From: Metabacillus litoralis
GTDB lineage: Bacteria; Bacillota; Bacilli; Bacillales; Bacillaceae
Length of the DNA stretch: 64,000 bases
Direction: 5' to 3'
NCBI RefSeq assembly: GCF_007994985.1
Contig: NZ_VOQF01000008.1
Location: forward strand, 62,001 to 126,000
Positions within the stretch are counted from its first letter, which is position 1; the number at the start of each line of letters is the position of its first letter. Below the pieces are notes generated by a model that saw only the letters and a program-made list of their open reading frames with translations, was not told where the DNA came from and searched no databases. Positions 26,604 to 34,865 of the stretch are shown in pieces. A program made the position numbers and the translations under genes.

Positions 26604-26945
26604 TTAATATGAGGATTTTATTAACTCAACCAAATCACTCATTAAAATAGGATATAAATTTTGTCTATATAGTGCTTGAATTGTTTCATTTACATCCAGC
26701 TTAGAATTTAACTGTCCAGCAAATTGCGTAAGGAGATCTGTAAAGATTACTAATCCTTGCGTTTTTTGTTCTTCATGAATTGCTTCTAACCCATTAAGAA
26801 GTTGATATATTTCTTCGATTTCAGATTTACTCAATCCCTTTTCCATAACTAACAGATAAAAAGGAAATCGATTTGTATCCACCATTTGTAATAATAGCGC
26901 TTGATAATACTCCAGTCTTTCCAAACGCTCCTCAATAAAATCCAT
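26604..26945 (-). CDS. yhaI: YhaI family protein (DUF1878)
   Basis: 113 aa, the same length as B. subtilis YhaI and in the same position beside hpr. All-helical acidic cytoplasmic protein beginning MDFIEERLERLEYYQALLLQ. No catalytic motif. AGAGGGT lies about 6 bases before the ATG. Function unknown. Confidence 0.88.
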   Translation of the reverse strand: MDFIEERLERLEYYQALLLQMVDTNRFPFYLLVMEKGLSKSEIEEIYQLLNGLEAIHEEQKTQGLVIFTDLLTQFAGQLNSKLDVNETIQALYRQNLYPILMSDLVELIKSSY

Positions 26946-27215
26946 CCTGTACCCTCTTTCTATTCATACATTATTGTCCTTTATTGTATAGTATTCCCGT
27001 TATTTTAGAAAGTTTAAATCCTTTATTATTCATATAATCAAAAAAAGCGCCAGCAGCTTATTGAACAGGTAATTACTATAAAGACTATTCCCTAAAGATC
27101 TGACAAAAAACTATTTTTTAGCAAATTCTTACCCAAATACTTATTACGTATTGATTTTTTCCTCTTACCGTCGTACAGTATGGTAGTACTTAACATGAGT
27201 TTGGACGGTGAGACG

Positions 27216-27752
27216 ATGAACTGCTGGAAAACCATAAACCTTTCTAAGGATGTTGGTCTGCACAGAATATCATTTATTTCGATGTTAACGATGATATGTG
27301 TTTTTATTTTAACCTATTTACCTATTAATTTATTTTTTTCAAAAGTTCATCTAAAAGACGGACATTTTTTAATGTTTGTACTGTTGATGGTTAGCATGAT
27401 TCCAATTCATAAGATATTGCATGCACTTCCACTACTATTATGTGGATGTCGTGTGGAGATGAAAATAAAATTTTATTATATGTTTCCTTCTTTTCAACTA
27501 AAAGCATGTAATGGAATTAAAAAACATAATATGCTTATATCTCTTTTGACACCATTTATTGTTTTCACAACAGTTTTTCTATATGGAAGTATCCTCTTTC
27601 CAGCGTATATGCATTATTTTAGTATTGCAATGGCTTTTCATATAGGTCTTTGTGTACCAGATTTTATTTTTATTAAACATCTGTTACTAGCTCCTAGATC
27701 CTGCTTTGTTGAAGAGTTCGATGATGGATTTGAAGTACTTGTCCAAAAATAG
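27216..27752 (+). CDS. DUF3267-type membrane protein, putative zincin-like
   Basis: 178 aa from the ATG at 27216 (MNCWKTINL), preceded by GGACGGTGAG; an earlier ATG at 27180 has no ribosome binding site. Four membrane helices. The segment IPIHKILHALPLL carries HKxxH where zinc peptidases of this fold have HExxH, so it may bind metal without being a protease. The gene lies between yhaI and prsA, where B. subtilis has yhaJ; orthology is likely but not certain. A terminator follows. Confidence 0.75.
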   Translation: MNCWKTINLSKDVGLHRISFISMLTMICVFILTYLPINLFFSKVHLKDGHFLMFVLLMVSMIPIHKILHALPLLLCGCRVEMKIKFYYMFPSFQLKACNGIKKHNMLISLLTPFIVFTTVFLYGSILFPAYMHYFSIAMAFHIGLCVPDFIFIKHLLLAPRSCFVEEFDDGFEVLVQK

Positions 27753-27833
27753 TGAATAAGAAAATGAGTAAGTTAATATAGATATAGTAGTAATGCCGTT
27801 TGAACGAGGATTTTACGCATATGTAAATAGTCT

Positions 27834-27864
27834 AAAGTGATGTCATATTTTACATCACTTTTTT
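27834..27864 (+). terminator. Terminator after the DUF3267 gene
   Basis: AAAGTGATGT and ACATCACTTT (10 bp) with an 8-base loop, then TTT; 80 bases past the stop. Confidence 0.75.
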
Positions 27865-27948
27865 AACTTGTTATTAGTAGTCAATGCTATCTTTTTCATA
27901 AATAGTTTGGTAATCTAATATGTATATGAAAGAGAAGGGGGATCTCAT

Positions 27949-28128
27949 ATGGTCATTTTCTTCATCTTGTTTGCAGTCTTTATCTTGTTTTATATAAACA
28001 AGCTTACAAACACTCTATGTTTAGTACGCGAGATTCCTGAAGACCGTCAAACAAAAGTTTTTAGAACAATAAATGTTCTTATTACGATTTTGTTAATCTC
28101 ATCATACATTGAAAATTTGTATACGTAG
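27949..28128 (+). CDS. Small membrane protein, 59 aa
   Basis: Starts MVIFFILFAVFILFYINKLTNT; helix at about 1-17, a charged loop REIPEDRQTKVFRT, and a second helix at about 40-54. GAAGGGGG lies 8 bases before the ATG. Unknown function and family. A good ribosome binding site and a typical two-helix protein support it. Confidence 0.65.
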   Translation: MVIFFILFAVFILFYINKLTNTLCLVREIPEDRQTKVFRTINVLITILLISSYIENLYT

Positions 28129-28181
28129 AGCTTCGTTTATACGATCGTAAATCAAAAGAAATACTTCCATGTTCACCTTCA

Positions 28182-28234
28182 TTCTATAGGCAGGTAAGTG
28201 CTCTTACATTGATTAAAGTTATCCGCCTATAGAA
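28182..28234. other. Long-stem hairpin, role unknown
   Basis: TTCTATAGGC-A-GGTAA and TTATC-C-GCCTATAGAA form a 15-bp stem with one internal mismatch and one G-U pair around a 20-base loop. No T run follows on the plus strand, so it is not a simple terminator. Confidence 0.45.
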
Positions 28235-28288
28235 AAGCAAGGATACATAGTTTGATGTAAGAATAACAAATAAAGAGCGCACATTAAT

Positions 28289-28320
28289 GAGGCTGACTCA
28301 ATTGAGTCAGCCTCTCTTTT
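28289..28320 (+). terminator. Terminator between the 59-aa gene and the YjcZ array
   Basis: A perfect 26-base palindrome (GAGGCTGACTCAA / TTGAGTCAGCCTC) followed by TCTTTT. Confidence 0.8.
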
Positions 28321-28323
28321 ATC

Positions 28324-28407
28324 TTATAGCCACGCTGCACCAACGATGATTAACAAGATGAATAATACAACGATTAACGCAAATCCACCTGAATATGCTC
28401 CGCTCAT
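28324..28407 (-). CDS. YjcZ-family spore mini-protein, copy 1
   Basis: 27 aa: MSGAYSGGFALIVVLFILLI then IVGAAWL. The family pattern is a short Gly/Ser/Asn head, FALIVVLFILLIIVGAA and a short tail, forming one membrane helix. Such YjcZ-type proteins are made during sporulation in bacilli. GGGAGGTG lies 6-7 bases before the ATG. It is the member closest to the terminator at 28289 and the only one with the Gly-Gly head. Confidence 0.88.
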   Translation of the reverse strand: MSGAYSGGFALIVVLFILLIIVGAAWL

Positions 28408-28492
28408 TATTACACCTCCCATTCTTAATAAAGATCATTATTCAAAGCAAAATCTAATCAGCTTTAGTCATTTGCCCATTAAAATAGAGAGT

Positions 28493-28579
28493 TTAGTAAA
28501 GGTAAGAAGCACCAATGATAATTAACAAAATGAACAATACAACGATTAACGCAAAGTTATTTGTGTAACCATGACTCAT
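28493..28579 (-). CDS. YjcZ-family spore mini-protein, copy 2
   Basis: 28 aa: MSHGYTNNFALIVVLFILLI then IIGASYLY. AAAGGAGGTAATAAGTT precedes the ATG. CATAAGATA at 28609-28617, on the minus strand upstream, matches the sigma-K -10 (CATAnnnTA), as expected for a late mother-cell gene. The 5' flank is nearly identical to that of copy 3, showing recent duplication. Confidence 0.88.
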   Translation of the reverse strand: MSHGYTNNFALIVVLFILLIIIGASYLY

Positions 28580-28608
28580 AACTTATTACCTCCTTTATCT
28601 TTTCACTT

Positions 28609-28617
28609 TATCTTATG
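28609..28617 (-). promoter_or_regulatory. Sigma-K-like -10 of YjcZ copy 2
   Basis: CATAAGATA fits CATAnnnTA. Sigma-K needs only AC at -35; the upstream sequence TCACAATAG supplies one at a plausible distance. Expression timing is inferred. Confidence 0.45.
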
Positions 28618-28754
28618 GTCATTTGCTCTATTGTGATTGGACGTTTGCCCAATTTAGGTCTTTTTCTTTATTAAAGTTTTTTCTACTTTTTTGTTTCAAT
28701 GTTGTAAACAGCCATATAAATAACACAATATAATCTTCTATCTATAGAAATAGC

Positions 28755-28838
28755 TTATAGATATGAAGCACCAATGATGATTAACAAAATGAACAATACA
28801 ACAAGTAACGCGAAGTTGCTAGATAAACCATGACTCAT
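28755..28838 (-). CDS. YjcZ-family spore mini-protein, copy 3
   Basis: 27 aa: MSHGLSSNFALLVVLFILLI then IIGASYL. The ribosome binding site and leader are almost identical to copy 2; a sigma-K-like CATAGGATA lies at 28868-28876. Confidence 0.88.
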   Translation of the reverse strand: MSHGLSSNFALLVVLFILLIIIGASYL

Positions 28839-28867
28839 AACTTATTACCTCCTTTATCTTTTCACTT

Positions 28868-28876
28868 TATCCTATG
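28868..28876 (-). promoter_or_regulatory. Sigma-K-like -10 of YjcZ copy 3
   Basis: CATAGGATA fits CATAnnnTA; it is conserved with the copy 2 promoter apart from one base in the free positions. Confidence 0.45.
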
Positions 28877-28947
28877 GTCATTTGCTCTAATGTGATTGGG
28901 TGTTTGCCCAAGAAATCTAAGTTAAAGATTTTTTTGTTGGGTAATAA

Positions 28948-29031
28948 TTAAAGATAAGAAGCTCCGATGATAATTAACAAAATGAACAATACGACAAGTA
29001 ATGCAAAATTGTTGGAAGAACCAAAGCTCAT
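28948..29031 (-). CDS. YjcZ-family spore mini-protein, copy 4
   Basis: 27 aa: MSFGSSNNFALLVVLFILLI then IIGASYL. AAAGGAGG precedes the ATG. Upstream AATAGGATA replaces the CATA form, so its promoter has diverged. First in the direction of transcription. All four genes are separated by 85-175 bases. Confidence 0.88.
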   Translation of the reverse strand: MSFGSSNNFALLVVLFILLIIIGASYL

Positions 29032-29342
29032 ATTGAAATACCTCCTTTATCTTTCTCTATATCCTATTAACTTTCTTTAGCTTTGTTTGGACGTTTGCCT
29101 AATTTTTAAGATTTTGTTATATTCAACTATTGCAAAGCTGTAATTATAGCTTTTAATCTATAACAGACAAGTCTTATTATCGAGTTTGTATGATTTGAGT
29201 GTTTACGCATGAAGTTTTTTTCTCAAAAGAGTGTCACAGGGATATTCATCAGAGATTTTCGCTTTAACAGCACTGCAGAAAACAATTACCTATATGGCGA
29301 TCTAGGAACACTGTTTAGCAAAGTAAAATCATAAAAAACTTT
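29032..29342. other. Region between YjcZ copy 4 and the prsA promoter
   Basis: AT-rich. Contains the copy 4 leader (to about 29105); no open frame with a ribosome binding site was seen in the rest. Confidence 0.4.
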
Positions 29343-29370
29343 TTGAACTTGTCACATTATGGTATAGTAT
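29343..29370 (+). promoter_or_regulatory. Probable prsA promoter
   Basis: TTGAAC (29343-29348) and TAGTAT (29365-29370), 16 bases apart. It implies a leader of about 180 bases before prsA. Confidence 0.45.
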
Positions 29371-29559
29371 TTCTTGTACTGTCAGATTTGGGCTTCTAAC
29401 AGGATTATTTTAAAATGATTATTGCTTACAATCTAACTAAGCAACTTTCAATTTTTCAGAAAAAGAAACCAATCAGTATTCGCCGTTAAAACATGGCACC
29501 TAGCCACGTTTTTTCTAATAAAGAATTTCTAAATATTATACTAGGAGTTGTATTAGAAG

Positions 29560-30411
29560 ATGAAAAAGGTAGCAATAGCAATAGCAGCCGCAACAAGCTT
29601 ATTCGCACTTAGTGCTTGTAACAATGCTGAAACTGAATCAGAAGTTGTTGTAGAAACAAAAGCTGGTAACATTACAAAAGATGAATTTTACGAAGCAATG
29701 AAGAATCGTTTCGGAGGAGACGTTTTAACAGAGCTTGTTCATGAAAAAGTATTAAGTGAAAAATACGAGGTTTCTGAGAAAGATATCGAAGCTGAATTTG
29801 AAACCTTAAAAACACAATATGGTGCTCAATTTGAAAGTGTTATCCAAATGCAAGGTGAAGATGTTGTAAAACAAATGGTTAAAGTTGATCTATTAAGAAA
29901 GAAAGCTGCTGCAGAAGAAGTTGAAGTAACTGATGAAGAAATAAAAGCTTATTATGATACATTAGAAGGACAAGTAAAAGCTAGTCATATATTAGTTGCT
30001 GATGAAGCAAAGGCTAAAGAGGTTAAAGAAAAGCTTGAAGCAGGAGAAAGCTTCGAAGATCTTGCAAAAGAATATTCAACTGACCCTGGTTCTGCACAAA
30101 ATGGTGGAGATTTAGGTTGGTTTGGTGAAGGTGCAATGGTTAAGGAATTCCAAGATGCAGCTTTCAAACTAAAAGAGGGCGAAGTTAGTGAGCCAGTTAA
30201 ATCTGAGTTTGGTTATCATATTATTAAAGTAACTGAAACTGTTAAACCTTTCGAAGAAATGAAAAAAGATTTAAAAGAAGAAGTTCGTAAACAAAAGGTT
30301 CAACAACCTGATACCATTCAAAAGGCACTAGATAATGCAATTAAGGATTCTAATGTAGAAGTTAAAGAAGAAGACTTAAAAGATCTTTTTAAAGCACCAG
30401 CAGAAGAATAA
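29560..30411 (+). CDS. prsA: Foldase lipoprotein PrsA (parvulin-type peptidyl-prolyl isomerase)
   Basis: 283 aa. Signal peptide with lipobox ALSAC (lipidated Cys20), so it is anchored outside the membrane, where it folds secreted proteins and PBPs. N-terminal SurA-like helical region to about residue 135. The parvulin PPIase domain at about 136-228 has VKASHILVADEAKAKEV, STDPGSAQNGGDLGWFGEG and EPVKSEFGYHIIKV. A charged C-terminal tail follows. AGGAGTTG lies upstream of the ATG. B. subtilis PrsA has 292 aa and the same neighbours. The bidirectional terminator at 30426 ends it. Confidence 0.97.
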   Translation: MKKVAIAIAAATSLFALSACNNAETESEVVVETKAGNITKDEFYEAMKNRFGGDVLTELVHEKVLSEKYEVSEKDIEAEFETLKTQYGAQFESVIQMQGEDVVKQMVKVDLLRKKAAAEEVEVTDEEIKAYYDTLEGQVKASHILVADEAKAKEVKEKLEAGESFEDLAKEYSTDPGSAQNGGDLGWFGEGAMVKEFQDAAFKLKEGEVSEPVKSEFGYHIIKVTETVKPFEEMKKDLKEEVRKQKVQQPDTIQKALDNAIKDSNVEVKEEDLKDLFKAPAEE

Positions 30412-30425
30412 AATAATCATTAACA

Positions 30426-30460
30426 AAAAAAAATCGGTGAAATTCACCGATTTTTTTTTA
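30426..30460. terminator. Bidirectional terminator between prsA and yhaL
   Basis: AAATCGGTGAA and TTCACCGATTT with runs of A and T on both sides. Confidence 0.9.
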
Positions 30461-30466
30461 TAATCA

Positions 30467-30685
30467 TTAACTTACAGACTGTTCCTCTTGAATATCCTGT
30501 TGCTGATTAACAAGTGCTTGCTTTTTCTGGCGTTCTTGCTCAATTCTTTCTATATAAACCTGTCCTTCTTTTTCAATAAACTCATCATCAATTTCCTTAT
30601 CCTGTTGATGTGTCTTAAAGGCCATATATCCGCTTATGAGAATTCCAATAATACATACATATATCCACCATGGCAATACTAACAT
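30467..30685 (-). CDS. yhaL: Sporulation protein YhaL
   Basis: 72 aa from the ATG at 30685 (MLVLPWWIYVCIIGILISGY), preceded by GGGGGA at 6 bases; a frame start ten codons earlier has no ribosome binding site. One N-terminal membrane helix, then a charged tail. B. subtilis YhaL (70 aa) lies beside prsA too and is a sporulation gene. Function unknown. Confidence 0.85.
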   Translation of the reverse strand: MLVLPWWIYVCIIGILISGYMAFKTHQQDKEIDDEFIEKEGQVYIERIEQERQKKQALVNQQQDIQEEQSVS

Positions 30686-30814
30686 CCATGCTCCCCCTTT
30701 TAAAACCTTGTCCATTTGAACAAGCTATTTACTCAAGCATATGTGGGGGAACTAGAAATTAGAACACTCTGTTCTATTAATCATCGTGAGCTTACTTCGC
30801 CTTTTTAAAAATGA

Positions 30815-31759
30815 TTATTTATGAAATGTTGGTTTGTAAAAGGATCTGTTATCTAATGCAAATATTCTTTCTGTATATTCACCAGGCTTAACACGCTCAA
30901 GTCCACGATCTAGCATATTCATTTTAGCATCAAGGTTATCAATATAATGAAGAATTTCCGCTTCTTTGATCATAGGAGGTTTTGGACTTCCCCACTCAGC
31001 CTTACCGTGATGGCTAAGAACTAAATGCTGAAGGATAACAACTTCCTCACCTTCAATTTGTAAATGCTCTGCAGCCTTTGCAATTTCATTTACCATGATT
31101 GAAATATGTCCTAGTAAATTTCCTTCTACAGTGTAAGTTGTACTAATTGGACCTGACAGCTCAATTACTTTACCTAAGTCATGTAAAATTACACCAGAAT
31201 ATAAAAGATCTGTATCTAGACTTGGATATAAATTTGAGATCGCCTTAGCTAAATCCAACATTGATACAACATGGTATGCTAATCCTGAAACAAATTCATG
31301 ATGATTTTTTGTTGCTGCTGGATATTCAATAAAAGCTGCTCCATGCTTTTTTAGTAAATGGCGTGTAATACGCTGGATATTTGGATTTTTCATTTCAAAT
31401 ATATATTGAGTAATTTTATCATTCATTACATCCTTAGAAAGTGGGGCGGTTTCTAATAAATCTGAGATGTTAATCTTTTCATCGTCATGTTTAGGTCGGA
31501 TTTTGCGAATCTTTAATTGATTACGCCCTCGGTAATGATGGATATCTCCTAAAATTTTCACAATGCTTTGAGGAGAATAAATCCCTTCATCCTCTTGAGA
31601 TGCATCCCAAAGCTTTGCCTCAATTTCCCCAGAAGTATCTTGTAAAATTAACGTTAAAAATGCTTTACCATTACTTGCAATTCCTTTTACAGATGATTTT
31701 ATAAGTAAATGGACCTCTACTTGCTCCCCAACATCGTAGTGTAGAATGCCTTTAGCCAT
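30815..31759 (-). CDS. yhaM: 3'-5' exoribonuclease YhaM
   Basis: 314 aa, the same as B. subtilis YhaM. An N-terminal OB-fold nucleic-acid-binding domain (about 10-90) is followed by an HD phosphohydrolase domain with metal residues His193-Asp194 (VILHDLGK), [12 protein letters not shown] and [12 protein letters not shown]. It degrades RNA (and DNA in vitro) with Mn2+. GGAGGAGC lies 7 bases before the ATG. It follows yhaN on the same strand after a 116-base gap. Confidence 0.96.
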   Translation of the reverse strand: MAKGILHYDVGEQVEVHLLIKSSVKGIASNGKAFLTLILQDTSGEIEAKLWDASQEDEGIYSPQSIVKILGDIHHYRGRNQLKIRKIRPKHDDEKINISDLLETAPLSKDVMNDKITQYIFEMKNPNIQRITRHLLKKHGAAFIEYPAATKNHHEFVSGLAYHVVSMLDLAKAISNLYPSLDTDLLYSGVILHDLGKVIELSGPISTTYTVEGNLLGHISIMVNEIAKAAEHLQIEGEEVVILQHLVLSHHGKAEWGSPKPPMIKEAEILHYIDNLDAKMNMLDRGLERVKPGEYTERIFALDNRSFYKPTFHK

Positions 31760-31875
31760 AAATATGCTCCTCCAATTTATGTGATCTCTTTAAGAGTAAT
31801 TAATAGTAAAATAATCTTTATATTTTGTATCGTAAGTATAGCATATTTAGATCAAAATCGGCTTCAGAAAAGTCT

Positions 31876-34854
31876 TTAAATCGCCTGAACTGCAGACAAA
31901 TCAATGATATTTTCAGAAGGATAAGTTGCCGAAATATGTTTGTGACATGTAAAATAAATCACTTGATTATCTTGTTTAAGCTCCTCCATCAATCGTAAAA
32001 TATTTGATGTTCTTTGTTTATCAAAATGAACAAAGCTATCATCGATCATGATTGGCAGATGCAGCTGATTATTGATGTTTTTCACTAAAGCTAGGCGAAT
32101 AGACAAATATAATTGTTCTGCTGTTGCCTGACTTAATTCTTCAGCTAAAAACTTCAATCCATCATAACGCTCTACGATAAATGATTGTTTCCCAACTGGC
32201 AAGATTACCTTTTTATATGAATTTGACGTTAGCTTTGCAAAAAAGTAACTAATAGAACCAATTAGTGCAGGAAGCTTTTCCTCACGATGTCTTTCAATCG
32301 TTTTATTTAATAAATCATTCGCAATGGCTTTTACTACCCATTGAGCTGCTGTTTCTCTAATTGCAGCCTTTTCATTTTCAAAGGAATGTCTAAGTGCTGA
32401 ATAAGTACCGTTTTGCTCAATTTCTTGAATTTTAACAACAACTTCTGAATATCTTTGTCTTGTTTCTTTTTCAGATTGTTCAATTACATCTAATTGCTGT
32501 GCTACAAGAGTTAATTCCTCTGTTAAATCAATTTTAGACTTTAACTGACTATCATCTATTATTGTATTCTTTTCACTTGCTAGCTGTTTTTCAATCCATA
32601 AATTTTGTTTCAATAACTCTTCTCTTTCTTGATGTATTTTCGCTAACTTTCGAAAATCATCTTCATCTGCACATCTGCTCTTACTTATTAGCTCTTCCTT
32701 TTGTTTTGATAAATACTTGATTTTCTCTTGAAGTTCTCCAATTGCATCTTCTGTTTCAGATCTTTTGTCAATGAGCTTAAGAAGTAAATCCTTTTTCTCC
32801 ACTTCACTTTGACATCTTCTTGAAAGCTCATATAAGCTATATTCACTTGATCCCTCGACTTGGAACCTGTCTATTACTTCTGATATTTTATTATTAAAGT
32901 GTGCGACTTGATTTTGCAGATCAACATATTCTTTCTCATTCTGTTTTTTCTCCAAAATTAACTGTTGAAGCTTCTGTATGATCTCAAAGGCTTCTAATAA
33001 TGTTTCTGATGTGAAATTATGGTCTAATTGTAACTTTGCTATTAACTTAGATAATGTGACTGTACTTTGAAATTGTTCTTCTTCCCATTCCTCATATTGT
33101 TTAACTATTTTCTCATAGTGCTTTTCATACTGTTTATATAAAAGTTGTTCATGATGAAGTGCAAGTTTCATTTGAGTATCTTGCTCTACTATCATCATCG
33201 CTTCTGGCAATGATGATGAAGCTAACTGAACTGAATTAGCTTCATTTAAGGTTTCCTCTATATTACTTAATTTTGTTGATAGATGATGAAGGAACGGATC
33301 TTTATAATCTGCAGACTTTTTAAAGAAAAATAGTGCCAAAGACAAAACAACTATTAACACTACAGCGATTAGCCAACTTCTTTCTAACAAGAAGAATAGT
33401 GAACCTGTAAATAGCAAGAAAGATAATATCGATAAAATAATTGTCCGTTGTTTTTTATCCTGCTTAAATTGCACTTTTCTGTTAGATATTTCAGATATTA
33501 ATTGTTGTTTTTCGCTATGTAATTGTTTGATATCTAAATTTTCTTGAGTTTTCACCTGTTCTTCTAATTTCAATCTCTCGTCATCAGGCAGAATTTTTTC
33601 TTTGAGATTACTTAATTTCCATTCTGCTTCTTCTAGATCATGTTTTGTTCGATCAAATTGCTCATCAAGCATTTGTTTTCGATGCTTAAGCTTTTGATCT
33701 AATGTGATAGACTTTTTTATCGATTCTTTAATTTGAATGGTGGTACTGATTGTCAATAATTCATCGTCATTCATTGTTGGTAGAACTCTTTGTTTATATA
33801 AAGTAATTTCATGTTGCAGTTTACTGATGCTTTGCTGAATTTGTATCAATCTTTTTTGCTTTTCTTCAAAAACTGGTAGCTGTTCACGTAGATGTTGAAT
33901 TGTAGGTACTATGTTTATAAGATCTTCATCTAGCATAAGTGATTCTTCTTCAAGCTGTATATCTTCTTTTTTTCGATTTAATGAGTAAAGCTGTGCCTCC
34001 ATTGGCTGCAGAGTACTAACCAATTGATCAAGCTGTTTAAGACCTTCTTCTGGAAAATCTTCAGTATCTTGTAAAGAAGCTAATTGATTTCTACACCATT
34101 CTCTATCATTAAGAAGTGGCAATATGGATAATACCTTTTCAAGCTCTTTATGCTTTTTGATATTCCCATTCTTTTTCAACGTTAAAGATGTTAACTCTTC
34201 ATTAAGCTCTTCCTTCAATTCTAGTAGTTGTTGATATTCATTATTTTGTCTCTTTGCATCCATCAACTGATTGTGACTGTTTTTTAGCTTGACTAGCCCT
34301 TCATTAAGCTCAGGTTTTTTACCACTAGGTTTATACAGTAAGTCTTGTTGTTTTATCAGCTTATCTTCTATTGAAAAAAGGGTATCAGCTCCGTAGATGC
34401 TTGAAAGAAATAAATATTTTCCGATTTGGTCAGAGTTGATTTTCTGTATTTGCTGAAGACCATGAACATCAAAAGAAAAGATAGATCGATATGTTTCCTT
34501 ATCGATTCCACTCATCAATGTTTGCAGGTATTCTTCTCCTTTACTTGTACCGTTATCTAACTCTATCGTGACATTTCCTCCATTTTTACCTGGTAGACGC
34601 TCAATTCTGACCAGCTGGTGATTGTCTTCTACAACAAGATATCCTCCATATGCTGCTCCTTTTTTAGGCTCATACCTATTTTCAGCTTGTTGTTTTGTAG
34701 GAAACCCAAATAAAATACTATGTATAAAAGACATGATCGTTGATTTACCAGCTTCGTTTTCTCCATAAATAACTTGCAAAGGATCTTCATGAAATTCAAA
34801 AAACTTGTTTTCAAATTTGCCATATCCATAAATCATAAGCTGTTTAATTTTCAA
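31876..34854 (-). CDS. yhaN: SMC/SbcC-like ATPase YhaN
   Basis: 992 aa. Walker A GENEAGKST at 31-39, Walker B IMIDDSF with Asp938-Asp939, and between them a very long coiled coil (about 170-870). Unusually for the SbcC class, two hydrophobic helices lie in the coil at about 471-490 and 494-511, so the protein is probably membrane-tethered; YhaN relatives share this. It pairs with the nuclease YhaO encoded 11 bases upstream, as SbcC pairs with SbcD. GGTGATAA lies before the ATG. Role in DNA repair or transformation is inferred from relatives. Confidence 0.93.
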   Translation of the reverse strand: MKIKQLMIYGYGKFENKFFEFHEDPLQVIYGENEAGKSTIMSFIHSILFGFPTKQQAENRYEPKKGAAYGGYLVVEDNHQLVRIERLPGKNGGNVTIELDNGTSKGEEYLQTLMSGIDKETYRSIFSFDVHGLQQIQKINSDQIGKYLFLSSIYGADTLFSIEDKLIKQQDLLYKPSGKKPELNEGLVKLKNSHNQLMDAKRQNNEYQQLLELKEELNEELTSLTLKKNGNIKKHKELEKVLSILPLLNDREWCRNQLASLQDTEDFPEEGLKQLDQLVSTLQPMEAQLYSLNRKKEDIQLEEESLMLDEDLINIVPTIQHLREQLPVFEEKQKRLIQIQQSISKLQHEITLYKQRVLPTMNDDELLTISTTIQIKESIKKSITLDQKLKHRKQMLDEQFDRTKHDLEEAEWKLSNLKEKILPDDERLKLEEQVKTQENLDIKQLHSEKQQLISEISNRKVQFKQDKKQRTIILSILSFLLFTGSLFFLLERSWLIAVVLIVVLSLALFFFKKSADYKDPFLHHLSTKLSNIEETLNEANSVQLASSSLPEAMMIVEQDTQMKLALHHEQLLYKQYEKHYEKIVKQYEEWEEEQFQSTVTLSKLIAKLQLDHNFTSETLLEAFEIIQKLQQLILEKKQNEKEYVDLQNQVAHFNNKISEVIDRFQVEGSSEYSLYELSRRCQSEVEKKDLLLKLIDKRSETEDAIGELQEKIKYLSKQKEELISKSRCADEDDFRKLAKIHQEREELLKQNLWIEKQLASEKNTIIDDSQLKSKIDLTEELTLVAQQLDVIEQSEKETRQRYSEVVVKIQEIEQNGTYSALRHSFENEKAAIRETAAQWVVKAIANDLLNKTIERHREEKLPALIGSISYFFAKLTSNSYKKVILPVGKQSFIVERYDGLKFLAEELSQATAEQLYLSIRLALVKNINNQLHLPIMIDDSFVHFDKQRTSNILRLMEELKQDNQVIYFTCHKHISATYPSENIIDLSAVQAI

Positions 34855-34865
34855 TTCTTATCACC

